A stretch of 64,000 nucleotides of DNA from Bacteroidaceae bacterium (GTDB taxonomy: Bacteria; Bacteroidota; Bacteroidia; Bacteroidales; Bacteroidaceae), in NCBI GenBank assembly GCA_017461605.1, contig JAFTXN010000007.1:62001-126000 (forward strand). Direction: 5' to 3'. The position numbers were made by a program, and so were the translations under genes. Position 1 is the stretch's first letter. Every line of letters starts with the position of its first letter. The notes under the pieces are model-generated. The model searched no databases. It saw only the letters and a program-made list of their open reading frames with translations, and was not told where the DNA came from. Positions 42,633 through 50,147 of the stretch are shown here, in pieces.

Positions 42633-44225
42633 TTACGTAAGAACTTCCACAAGCACCGGGCGAGTGGCTTCGTCTTGTGTCAAAAATTGGATGGCGGCCT
42701 CAAGACTCTCGCCGGGGGCAACCGCCATATAGTGCAAGCCGTAGGTATCTGCCAAACCTTGGGCTCGGAATGTGTGGCCGGCAGCGATGTATTTGGGCAG
42801 GGCGGCTGAGGCTCTCAGCCCCGGCAGTTGGTGAAAAATGGCTCCCCCGCCGTTGTTGATGAGCAGGATGCGCAGATTGCCGGATAGCTCCGGATTGCAC
42901 AAAGCATTGCTGTCGTAGAAAAAGCTGAGGTCGCCCAAAATCACAAACGTGCGTCCCGGCGATGCCAGAGAGTGTCCGGCAGCTGTCGAGAGCGTTCCCT
43001 CGATGCCGTTGGTGCCTCGGTTGCAGTATACAGGATATTCTCCGCCTTCGATGAAGCGCGAAGCCATGCGCACAGTGGTGCTGTTGGCCAGATGCAGGGA
43101 GGCGCATTCCTGCTGAAGCACTGCCGAGCAACACAGTTGCACCGCGCGGAGTGCTGTGGGGTCTTCGGGTGAAAGGAGGCTGAGCTGACGGGCTTCGATC
43201 TTGTGTGCTTCGAGCATTTCCTTCCATCGTACAACTTCCGGCTTGGCAGTGGTGAGGTTGCAGAGTTGTTGCACCACTTCGGGCAAACCGGCTCGCACCA
43301 CGGTCTGCACTCGGCAGAAAGTGTCGGGGCATTGTCCGTATTCGTCAATGCGGACGACGGGACACGACGCGGCTTGCCGAAGCATCAGCTTGGTACGCTT
43401 GTGAACGAAGTTGCCGCCAGCGTGTAGAATGAGGTCGGGCTGAAATTCGGTCAGTGTATCGGTGTATTCCATGACGGCAGTGCGCCATGCGCCGGGTGTA
43501 TTCGAGAGGTGCTCCGGCAGTATTAGCACGTGATGCGCGGCTTCCAGTTCTTCGATGTATGGAAGGGGCTTTTCATATTGTCCGATAACGAGTACCGGCA
43601 AGCGGGCCGCTTCAATCTGCTGCATGATTTCATCGCTCAGCGGGCTTTGCGTTGCGGGCTGATACTCGGTGAAAATTCTTTCCTGCGGCAGTTGTGTTTC
43701 TGTGAATTCGAAGAGCGGTTCGCTCAATGGCAGGTTGATGTGTACAGGTTTGTTGCGCGAAAGCTCCACCAGTGCTTCGTTGGCTTGTCGGTTGGCGTAC
43801 CAATGTTCGGACGGCGTTTCAATTTCCGGCACCACAAAGGTCGAAGCATAGGGTTGGAGAGCACCAATTTGGGGTAGCGTCTGTCCGTCCTGTTGCCCAA
43901 TCCATTCGGCCGGGCGATCGGCGGAGATAATCAGCAACGGCAGGTGGCGCATGGCAGCTTCGGCAACGGCCGGCAGCGTGCCCAGCACGGCAGAACCGGA
44001 TGTGACGCACACGGCCACGGGGTGCTTGGTGGCTTCGATGATACCGATGGCCACAAATGCCGCACTGCGCTCGTCGGTTACGGCATGGCAGCAGAAGTCC
44101 GGGCACTCGTTGAAGTTGTGCACCAAAGCGCCATTGCGCGAACCGGGACACACCACCACATCGCGCAGCCCGTGTCGGGCCATCACGGCAGTGAGCAGGT
44201 TGACATTTTTCTTGTGGCTATACAT
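42633..44225 (-). CDS. menD: SEPHCHC synthase (ThDP-dependent)
   Basis: First committed menaquinone step: adds a succinyl-semialdehyde unit from 2-oxoglutarate to isochorismate. 530 residues; [35 protein letters not shown] and the ThDP-binding region [15 protein letters not shown]...[18 protein letters not shown] (split motifs) are clear. It lies 15 bp after menF and 22 bp before menB. Confidence 0.96.
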   Translation of the reverse strand: MYSHKKNVNLLTAVMARHGLRDVVVCPGSRNGALVHNFNECPDFCCHAVTDERSAAFVAIGIIEATKHPVAVCVTSGSAVLGTLPAVAEAAMRHLPLLIISADRPAEWIGQQDGQTLPQIGALQPYASTFVVPEIETPSEHWYANRQANEALVELSRNKPVHINLPLSEPLFEFTETQLPQERIFTEYQPATQSPLSDEIMQQIEAARLPVLVIGQYEKPLPYIEELEAAHHVLILPEHLSNTPGAWRTAVMEYTDTLTEFQPDLILHAGGNFVHKRTKLMLRQAASCPVVRIDEYGQCPDTFCRVQTVVRAGLPEVVQQLCNLTTAKPEVVRWKEMLEAHKIEARQLSLLSPEDPTALRAVQLCCSAVLQQECASLHLANSTTVRMASRFIEGGEYPVYCNRGTNGIEGTLSTAAGHSLASPGRTFVILGDLSFFYDSNALCNPELSGNLRILLINNGGGAIFHQLPGLRASAALPKYIAAGHTFRAQGLADTYGLHYMAVAPGESLEAAIQFLTQDEATRPVLVEVLT

Positions 44226-44240
44226 GGCTGGAGTGTTGTT

Positions 44241-45335
44241 TCATGATTGTATCAAGGGATGGAGCACTTGCAAGATGGTTTGCAACTTTCGCTCGGTCTC
44301 TTCCCATTCTTCGGCTTCGTTGCTGGAGCGCAGCAGACCGCCTCCGGCATAGAGCGTGATGGTATCTGCGTTCACGGAGAGGCAACGGAGCGATACGTAG
44401 AAGTGGGTGTGGCCTTCCGGCGTCAGCATGCCGCTATAGCCGGCATAGTATCTGCGGGGTTCGGCTTCGGCTTGCAGAATGGTGGCGAGGGCTTTCTGCC
44501 GAGGCACGCCGCACACGGCCGGTGTGGGATGCAGGTCGGTGATGATGTCGAGGGGAGTGGCAGATGCACGGAGGCCGAAGCTGAAATCGGTGCGCAGGTG
44601 CACCACGTTGCCGGCCCGACAGGGATAAGTGGGCGAGGTCTCAAGATGATCGGCATAGGGATGCAGGCGTTGTGCCACTTCGTCGGCCACCAGCTGTTGC
44701 TCACGGCGGTTTTTCTCATTCCATTGCTCGATGTCGATTACGGAGTGCTCGCCATTCCAGGCCTCAGTACCGGCCAAGGCCATGGTGTGCCAACGATGTC
44801 CGTCGCTCTCGAGCAGCACTTCGGGAGTGGCCACGAGCCACAAACCGGTTTCGGCCGTCCACCATAGGGCTACATAGTGGTTAGGGTGTGCGATGCAGGC
44901 ATTCTGAAACAGCACCACAGGATTGGGGGTGCCTTCTGCGTTGAGGTGCATGCGACGTGAGAGCACTATCTTCTCACAAGTGCCGTCGTTCAGCAACTCT
45001 CGGCACATGGAGAAGGCCTTGGCATACTGTTCGCGGCCGTTGTCGGAAATGGTGGCGGTGACGGGGTGAGGCGTAACGCTTTGCGGCGTCGTGCAGGTTT
45101 CGTGGAGGTCGGGCACAATCAGTAATGCCGGGGTGGAGGGATGAGGGTGAAAAGGTGCCACCACATACCCCGACTTTCCGCTCCAAGAGTGAAGCGTGTC
45201 GAGGTGCTCAGGCATTCCTGCTTGCGCCAAGTAGTGATAGACCGAAGCACCCGGTAGGCGGCAGAATGCGTATCCGCCACCATCGAAACAGCCTTCGGCC
45301 ACAGCCCGGATGCTGATGTTCTTCTCTCTTTGCAT
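44241..45335 (-). CDS. menF: Isochorismate synthase
   Basis: Chorismate-binding enzyme that isomerises chorismate to isochorismate. 364 residues. The conserved C-terminal half has EKIVLSRRMHL, TPAVCGVPRQKA, EPRRYYAGYSGML, VSLRCLSVNADTITLYAGGG and SNEAEEWEETERKL. It is the first men gene, 15 bp after mazG. Confidence 0.93.
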   Translation of the reverse strand: MQREKNISIRAVAEGCFDGGGYAFCRLPGASVYHYLAQAGMPEHLDTLHSWSGKSGYVVAPFHPHPSTPALLIVPDLHETCTTPQSVTPHPVTATISDNGREQYAKAFSMCRELLNDGTCEKIVLSRRMHLNAEGTPNPVVLFQNACIAHPNHYVALWWTAETGLWLVATPEVLLESDGHRWHTMALAGTEAWNGEHSVIDIEQWNEKNRREQQLVADEVAQRLHPYADHLETSPTYPCRAGNVVHLRTDFSFGLRASATPLDIITDLHPTPAVCGVPRQKALATILQAEAEPRRYYAGYSGMLTPEGHTHFYVSLRCLSVNADTITLYAGGGLLRSSNEAEEWEETERKLQTILQVLHPLIQS

Positions 45336-45350
45336 GCTGCGTTTCTGCCT

Positions 45351-46178
45351 TTACTGTTCGCCTTGACGCTCTGCCCGTTTGGCTTCGTCCCAAATGGCAT
45401 CCATCTCGGCCAGCGTCATATCGGTGAGTTTGCGTCCCTGCTTCAGGGTTCGTTCCTCCAAGTAGCTGAAACGGCGGATGAACTTCCGGTTGGTCCGCTC
45501 CAAAGCGTTGTCGGGATTGATCTTGTAGAGGCGTGCCGCGTTGATGAGCGAGAACATTACGTCGCCAAATTCGGATTCTGCCTTGTCGCTGTCCATGTTT
45601 TCCACTTCGGCTTCAAATTCCGAAATCTCCTCTTTCACTTTCTCCCACACCTGCGAGCGTTCTTCCCAGTCGAAGCCCACGTTTCGGGCCTTGTCCTGTA
45701 TGCGGTAGGCCTTGATGAGCGAGGGCAGGGCTGCTGGAACGCCGCTCAGCACCGTCTTGTTGCCATCTTTCTCGCGTTGCTTGATTTGTTCCCATTGTTC
45801 GCTCACTTGTTGCGCTGTCTTAACAGACTTCTCCGGACCGTCGTTGCCGGTCTCTTGTTGGGGAGGGAAAACGTGTGGGTGGCGGAATATGAGTTTGTCG
45901 CAGAGTTTGTGGCAAACGTCAGCGATGTCGAAGTCGCCCTTCTCCGAACCTATCTTTGCGTAGAAGCACACGTGCAGCAGCACATCGCCCAGCTCTTTGC
46001 AGATGTCGGCTTTGTCGTCATTGATGAGCGCATCGCAGAGTTCGTAAGTCTCCTCGATGGTGTTCGGGCGCAGGCTCTCGTTGGTTTGCTTGCGGTCCCA
46101 GGGACATTTTTCTCGCAGTTCGTCGAGCACGTCCAGCAGTCGGCCGAATGCTTCCAGTTGTTCTTCGCGTGTATGCAT
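45351..46178 (-). CDS. mazG: Nucleoside triphosphate pyrophosphohydrolase MazG
   Basis: House-cleaning NTP pyrophosphatase that hydrolyses non-canonical NTPs. 275 residues from ATG 46178; an in-frame TTG at 46202 lies upstream of the predicted transcription start. Two MazG domains show KCPWDRKQTNESLRPNTIEE, KADICKELGDVLLHVCFYAK, and in the second half SEFGDVMFSLINAARLYKI. It heads the menaquinone operon. The promoter is the edge of an inverted repeat (46205-46235). Confidence 0.95.
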   Translation of the reverse strand: MHTREEQLEAFGRLLDVLDELREKCPWDRKQTNESLRPNTIEETYELCDALINDDKADICKELGDVLLHVCFYAKIGSEKGDFDIADVCHKLCDKLIFRHPHVFPPQQETGNDGPEKSVKTAQQVSEQWEQIKQREKDGNKTVLSGVPAALPSLIKAYRIQDKARNVGFDWEERSQVWEKVKEEISEFEAEVENMDSDKAESEFGDVMFSLINAARLYKINPDNALERTNRKFIRRFSYLEERTLKQGRKLTDMTLAEMDAIWDEAKRAERQGEQ

Positions 46179-46204
46179 TATATATTCATTTCTCAATAAC
46201 AAGG

Positions 46205-46235
46205 CAAAGTTAGTGCAAGGCGAGCGGAGAACAAA
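46205..46235 (-). promoter_or_regulatory. Repeat-borne promoter of mazG-men operon
   Basis: TTTG (46232-46235), 19 bp, TAACTTTG (46205-46212) on the minus strand; leader about 20 nt. Confidence 0.75.
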
Positions 46236-46398
46236 GCGAAAACGCAGTTTTCAGCTTTTTCTCCCGAGCCGCAGCCTAACTTGGGCACAGCGAAAGTGTG
46301 CAAGGCGAGCGGAGAACAAAGCGAAAACGCAGTTTTCAGCTTTTTCTCCCGAGCCGCAGCGTCACTTATACGCAGACCAAAGTCGTGCAAGGCGAGAG
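46207..46398. repeat. Promoter-bearing inverted repeat, 2+ tandem copies (locus C)
   Basis: Copy 1 is 46207-46282 (AAGTTAG...CTAACTT; inner GAGAACAAAGCGAAAAC against GTTTTCAGCTTTTTCTC). Copy 2 starts near 46292 (period 85 bp) with the edge changed to AAAGTGTG, so its -7 box is lost. A third, partial copy starts near 46379. Copies within the locus share the same inner stem. Confidence 0.88.
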
Positions 46399-46489
46399 AG
46401 CGTTCAAGCACCGGTCCCGGATTTTGTTCCTGTCCTTGGGTGTGTGGCTTACACTTTGTTCGAAAAACGACCTCTGTATGTGCAAGAAT

Positions 46490-46556
46490 TTACAGTGCTT
46501 GCAGAATTTTCTACGAGCACTGCAGAAAATTCTACAAGCACTGCAGATTTTCGCAG
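46490..46556. repeat. 21-bp phased dyad array, class A (locus 5)
   Basis: TACA/TACG/TACA cores at 46491, 46512 and 46533, 21 bp apart, with a degenerate fourth near 46553. The first unit reads CAGTGCTTGCAGA; the next two read in the other orientation (GAGCACTGCAGA, CAAGCACTGCAGA). Confidence 0.85.
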
Positions 46557-46628
46557 AATGCTCGGCTGATTTTCAGGCCTTCGTCAGCTATCCTCGGCCG
46601 ACCCTTTTCTGTTTCCGTTTTAATTATA

Positions 46629-46636
46629 TAAATTTG
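46629..46636 (+). promoter_or_regulatory. -7 box of rnz
   Basis: TAAATTTG, about 50 nt before the rnz ATG at 46689. Confidence 0.5.
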
Positions 46637-46688
46637 CACAAACGGTATCCGAGCAATTGGTGCTGCGGGTGCGGAATACGTAGATGGT

Positions 46689-47603
46689 ATGGAAAAGTTT
46701 GAGGTACATGTTTTAGGTTGTGGCAGTGCACTGCCCACGACGCGCCACAATCCTTCGGCACAGGTGGTAAGCCTGCGCGAGAAGCTGTATATGGTTGATT
46801 GCGGTGAAGGAGTGCAGCTGCAATTACGCCGTTCGCGGTTGCGCTTTTCGCGGTTGACTCACATCTTCATCACACACCTGCATGGCGATCATTGCTTCGG
46901 TTTGCCGGGGCTTGTGTCCACTTTTGCTTTGCTGGGACGCACCGCCGATATGCACGTGTATGGTCCGGCAGATTTGGAGAAGGTGATGCGACCATTGTTG
47001 GACTACTTCTGTTCGGGCAGCCCCTTTGATGTGATTTTCCATACAGTGGACACCACGGTGAGCGGAACGGTTTACGAAGATCGCAGCGTGCTTGTCGAAG
47101 CCTTCCCGTTGCAGCACCGCAAGCCCTGTGTGGGTTATCTGTTTCGCGAAAAGCCCACGTTGCCCCACATCAAGCGTGACATGATTGACTTCCTGGGAAT
47201 TCCGCATTTTGCCATCAATGATATCAAATCCGGAGGTGGATGGACAACGGCCGAAGGGGTGTTCTATCCCCACGAGCGGCTGGTTACGCCGGCCGAACCG
47301 CCACGCAGTTATGCCTATTGCAGCGATACGCGTTTCGTTCCCGAATTGGCAGAAACGCTGCGTGGCGTCGATTTGCTCTTCCACGAAGCCACATTTTCAG
47401 AAGCCGATGCCGCTCGTGCTGCCGAGACGATGCACAGCACGGCTGCCCAAGCTGCCACGATGGCCAAGCTGGCTGAGGTGCGGCGCTTGTTGATTGGGCA
47501 CTTCTCGGCACGTTATGAAGACGAAGGGGTGCTGCTGAAAGAGGCGAAAGCGGTATTCGAAAACACACTGATGGCACGCGAAGGGCTCTGTGTGAGTATA
47601 TAG
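46689..47603 (+). CDS. rnz: Ribonuclease Z
   Basis: Metallo-beta-lactamase-fold endonuclease that trims tRNA 3' ends. 304 residues with the zinc motif FITHLHGDHCFGLPGL (about residue 60), LGCGSALPTTRHNPSAQ at the N terminus, YCSDTRFVPELAE, LFHEATFSE and LLIGHFSARYED. It has its own promoter and a bidirectional terminator follows. Confidence 0.95.
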   Translation: MEKFEVHVLGCGSALPTTRHNPSAQVVSLREKLYMVDCGEGVQLQLRRSRLRFSRLTHIFITHLHGDHCFGLPGLVSTFALLGRTADMHVYGPADLEKVMRPLLDYFCSGSPFDVIFHTVDTTVSGTVYEDRSVLVEAFPLQHRKPCVGYLFREKPTLPHIKRDMIDFLGIPHFAINDIKSGGGWTTAEGVFYPHERLVTPAEPPRSYAYCSDTRFVPELAETLRGVDLLFHEATFSEADAARAAETMHSTAAQAATMAKLAEVRRLLIGHFSARYEDEGVLLKEAKAVFENTLMAREGLCVSI

Positions 47604-47629
47604 GAAATTGCGCGAAGCGTCGGGATATA

Positions 47630-47700
47630 AGAAAAGCGCCGGATTTGTTTTCCTGAAAGTGTTGTTGCTTTCGTCGAAACAAATCCGGCGCTTTGTGTGT
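47630..47700. terminator. Bidirectional terminator between rnz and yggS
   Basis: Arms AAAGCGCCGGATTTGTTT and AAACAAATCCGGCGCTTT, perfectly complementary over 18 bp, with a 27-bp loop. The A/T-rich stem ends suit both directions. Confidence 0.8.
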
Positions 47701-47722
47701 GGGCTGATGAGTGCTCCAAGTG

Positions 47723-48391
47723 CTATCCTCGAACTCCGAAAATGCGCGAACCGATGCGCACCATGTTGCTGCTCTCGTCGATGGCCAAAGGATAATCGTC
47801 GCTCATGCCCCATGAGCGTATGGCAAAGGAGGGTTCGTTGGCAAAATAGGTTTGCTTGATTTCGTCGAACAACTGTGCAGCCGTGCGGAAATCCTGCCGG
47901 ATGCGCTCCTCGTCGTCGGTGTTTGTGGCCATGCACATCACACCGCAAATGCGTACATGCTGCATCTCGCGCCATTCGCCGTCGGAGAGCAACGCGCGGC
48001 ATTCGTCAGGACTGAAACCGAACTTGGTTTCTTCGGCTGCCACATGCACTTGCAACAGGCAGTCGATGCAGCGTCCGGCCTTGGCTGCCTGCTTTTCGAT
48101 TTCGCGCAGCAGTTTGGCTGAATCGACTGCATGAATGAGCGCAACGAAGGGGGCGAAGTATTTCACCTTGTTAGGTTGCAGGTGTCCGATGAAGTGCCAT
48201 TCGATGTCGGCAGGCAGAACTTCCTGCTTGGCACACAGCTCCTGTGCCCGGCTTTCGCCAAAAATGCGTTGGCCGGCATCATAGGCCTCCTGCAGCCGCT
48301 CGACCGGATGAAACTTGGAGACGGCTACCAACCGAACGTGTGGGGGCAAGGTGGAACGCACTTCCTGAAGATTGAGCGTGATTTCGTTCAT
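47723..48391 (-). CDS. PLP homeostasis protein (YggS/PROSC family)
   Basis: Single-domain fold-type III PLP-binding protein without known catalysis, involved in vitamin B6 balance. 222 residues from ATG 48391. The PLP Lys is in RLVAVSKFHPVE; FGESRAQELCAKQ, WHFIGHLQPNKVKY and FGFSPDECRALL are family-typical. It lies 50 bp after the DUF4494 gene, probably in one unit. Confidence 0.93.
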   Translation of the reverse strand: MNEITLNLQEVRSTLPPHVRLVAVSKFHPVERLQEAYDAGQRIFGESRAQELCAKQEVLPADIEWHFIGHLQPNKVKYFAPFVALIHAVDSAKLLREIEKQAAKAGRCIDCLLQVHVAAEETKFGFSPDECRALLSDGEWREMQHVRICGVMCMATNTDDEERIRQDFRTAAQLFDEIKQTYFANEPSFAIRSWGMSDDYPLAIDESSNMVRIGSRIFGVRG

Positions 48392-48441
48392 GGGATGTGG
48401 TGCTTGTGGGATGGGATGCAAGGGAGTGGGGAATGTGTGGA

Positions 48442-48912
48442 CTACTCTTCCACCTTCTTGGCAAACTCGGGCGCGGCTTCTTGATACTTGTAGACATCCA
48501 CAATCTGCGTCTCGGCCACTGAGGCAATGACATAATCCATCATCGAATCCTTCATGCCTTCGTCCAAACGCTTCACGGCAGAACGTAAGTCGGCTGCCTG
48601 AACAAGTACATTCTGCGATGTCTTCTTCTCAGCACCGCTCTTCTCATCGAGCGTGATGAATACAAGTTTCACCTTGAACCAACGGTCGGCAGACTCCTCG
48701 GGTGTCTCGAACAACTCGGCGTAGCGAGCACGCTTGATGTCGCTTACCTCGAACTCGCCCGTCATGAAGGGTGTTATCTCCTCGATGATTCGTTTTTCTG
48801 CTTCGGTGAAGCTGATGGCATCTACCAAGTAGGGTTCTGTAACCTTCTTGACAGCTCCGTTCTCCAGTGTTTTCTCGTACTTGATTTTGGTTTCAAACCA
48901 TTCGTGCATCAT
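48442..48912 (-). CDS. DUF4494 protein
   Basis: 156 residues, recognised as the Bacteroidota DUF4494 family. Sequence features are MHEWFETKIKYEKTLENG, VTEPYLVDAISFTEAE, and a C-terminal DSMMDYVIASVAETQIVDVY. There is no signal peptide, so it is probably cytoplasmic; the function is unknown. The upstream start Met-Met offers 48909 as an alternative. Its promoter is a repeat edge (48974-49004). Confidence 0.85.
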   Translation of the reverse strand: MMHEWFETKIKYEKTLENGAVKKVTEPYLVDAISFTEAEKRIIEEITPFMTGEFEVSDIKRARYAELFETPEESADRWFKVKLVFITLDEKSGAEKKTSQNVLVQAADLRSAVKRLDEGMKDSMMDYVIASVAETQIVDVYKYQEAAPEFAKKVEE

Positions 48913-48973
48913 GTGTGTATAATTTTATATTGTTTCTGAATATATTCCTAAGCCATCTTGCAATTTGGCGAAG

Positions 48974-49004
48974 CAAAGTTAGTGCAAGGCGAGCGCAGCG
49001 CAAA
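48974..49004 (-). promoter_or_regulatory. Repeat-borne promoter of DUF4494-yggS
   Basis: TTTG (49001-49004), 19 bp, TAACTTTG (48974-48981) on the minus strand; leader about 55 nt. Confidence 0.75.
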
Positions 49005-49087
49005 AGGAAAATACCTTTTTCTTTTGCACGGCCGAGCCGCAGCCTAACTTGCGCAAGGCGAAAGTGCACAAGGCGAGCGCAGCGCAA
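48976..49087. repeat. Promoter-bearing inverted repeat, one full and one partial copy (locus D)
   Basis: Copy 1 is 48976-49050 (AAGTTAG...CTAACTT; inner GCAAAAGGAAAA against TTTTTCTTTTGC). The partial second copy (from about 49060) has AAAGTGCACAAGGCGAG at its edge, without a -7 box. Confidence 0.85.
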
Positions 49088-49167
49088 TATAGATGAGTTG
49101 CTTATAAGGAACCAAACGGTATGATTAGAAAAATCAGTACGGCCATCGGTGGTATCAAAATAATCTT

Positions 49168-49212
49168 TACATTTGTGAGCATCAATTATATATGTGAGCA
49201 TCAATTATATAA
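49168..49212 (+). promoter_or_regulatory. SDR promoter and tandem direct repeat in the leader
   Basis: TACATTTG at 49168-49175, immediately followed by two copies of GTGAGCATCAATTATATA at 49175 and 49194 (19-bp period). The repeat would lie at the start of the mRNA. Confidence 0.55.
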
Positions 49213-49243
49213 TAGTATAAAACCTTAAATCAAAGATGTGAGT

Positions 49244-50014
49244 ATGAAGAATTATTTTGACCTGACAGGGCGTGTAGCTGTAGTTACCGGAGCGTCAACC
49301 GGCTTGGGACTTCAGATGGCAAAGGCATTCGCTAACCAGGGTGCCAACTTGGTTTTGCTGGCTCGCAGAATGAATCTCCTAGAAGAGAACGCCAAGGCTA
49401 TCAATGAGGAGTATAGAGTGGAAGTTCTTCCCGTTGCATGCGACATAACAATTACCGAGCAGGTGGTGAATGCTGTCAATGCCACCATGGAACGTTTCGG
49501 GCGTGTAGATATTTTGGTAAACAATGCCGGTACGGGCGCAGTGGCTCCGGCAGAGGAAATCACCGATGAACAGTTCAAGCACGAGATGAGTATAGATCTC
49601 TTTGGCACTTTCGTGTGTGCCCGAGAGTTTGGCAAAAAGATGATAGAGGCCCGTTTCGGACGCATCATCAATATCGCATCAATGTATGGGCTTGTGGGAA
49701 ATATGATTGTGGGCAGTTCACCTTATCACGCTGCCAAGGGTGGAGTCGTAAATCTCACCCGTGCATTGGCGGCAGAGTGGGGCAAACACGGCATTACCGT
49801 TAACAGTATTTGCCCGGGTTACTTCTATACTGACCTTACCACGGAGACACTCGATAGTGACTTCTTCCAAGATATAGCAAAGCGTAGCATACCATTGGCA
49901 CGCTATGGCCGTTCGGGCGAACTCGATACCTGCGCCCTCTTCTTGGCATCGCCCAACAGCAGTTATGTAAATGGACAAAACATCGCAGTAGACGGAGGTT
50001 ACACCTGTGTTTAG
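49244..50014 (+). CDS. Short-chain dehydrogenase/reductase
   Basis: 256 residues from ATG 49244 (an in-frame GTG two codons earlier is less likely). Rossmann motif VVTGASTGLGLQMAK, NNAGTG, catalytic Ser in IINIASMYG, YHAAKGG (Tyr and Lys of YxxxK), then CPGYFYTDL. Closest classes are gluconate 5-dehydrogenase and 3-ketoacyl-ACP reductase-like sugar dehydrogenases; the substrate cannot be told. No sugar-acid operon is adjacent. Confidence 0.88.
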   Translation: MKNYFDLTGRVAVVTGASTGLGLQMAKAFANQGANLVLLARRMNLLEENAKAINEEYRVEVLPVACDITITEQVVNAVNATMERFGRVDILVNNAGTGAVAPAEEITDEQFKHEMSIDLFGTFVCAREFGKKMIEARFGRIINIASMYGLVGNMIVGSSPYHAAKGGVVNLTRALAAEWGKHGITVNSICPGYFYTDLTTETLDSDFFQDIAKRSIPLARYGRSGELDTCALFLASPNSSYVNGQNIAVDGGYTCV

Positions 50015-50147
50015 CCGTTTCTGTATTGCTCTTCAAGGCGGATAAAGTAAGCATCAGCACACTTTCCTACGGCTTTCTTTCGCTCAGAAATCGCAGGTAA
50101 CATGATAATGCCATCTGCGCCGGCGACGAGAGATGGGATTGGGGAAG

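Larger units (their letters stand above)
46179..46688. other. Gene-free divergent region with both repeat families
   Basis: 510 bp between mazG and rnz. It holds two inverted-repeat copies plus a partial third (46205-46398), a 21-bp dyad array (46490-46556) and the rnz promoter (46629). Frames crossing the repeats are artefacts of their period. Confidence 0.75.
48913..49243. other. Gene-free divergent region upstream of DUF4494 and SDR genes
   Basis: 331 bp containing one full and one partial inverted repeat (48974-49087), the SDR promoter (49168) and a 19-bp direct repeat (49175-49212). Confidence 0.7.
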
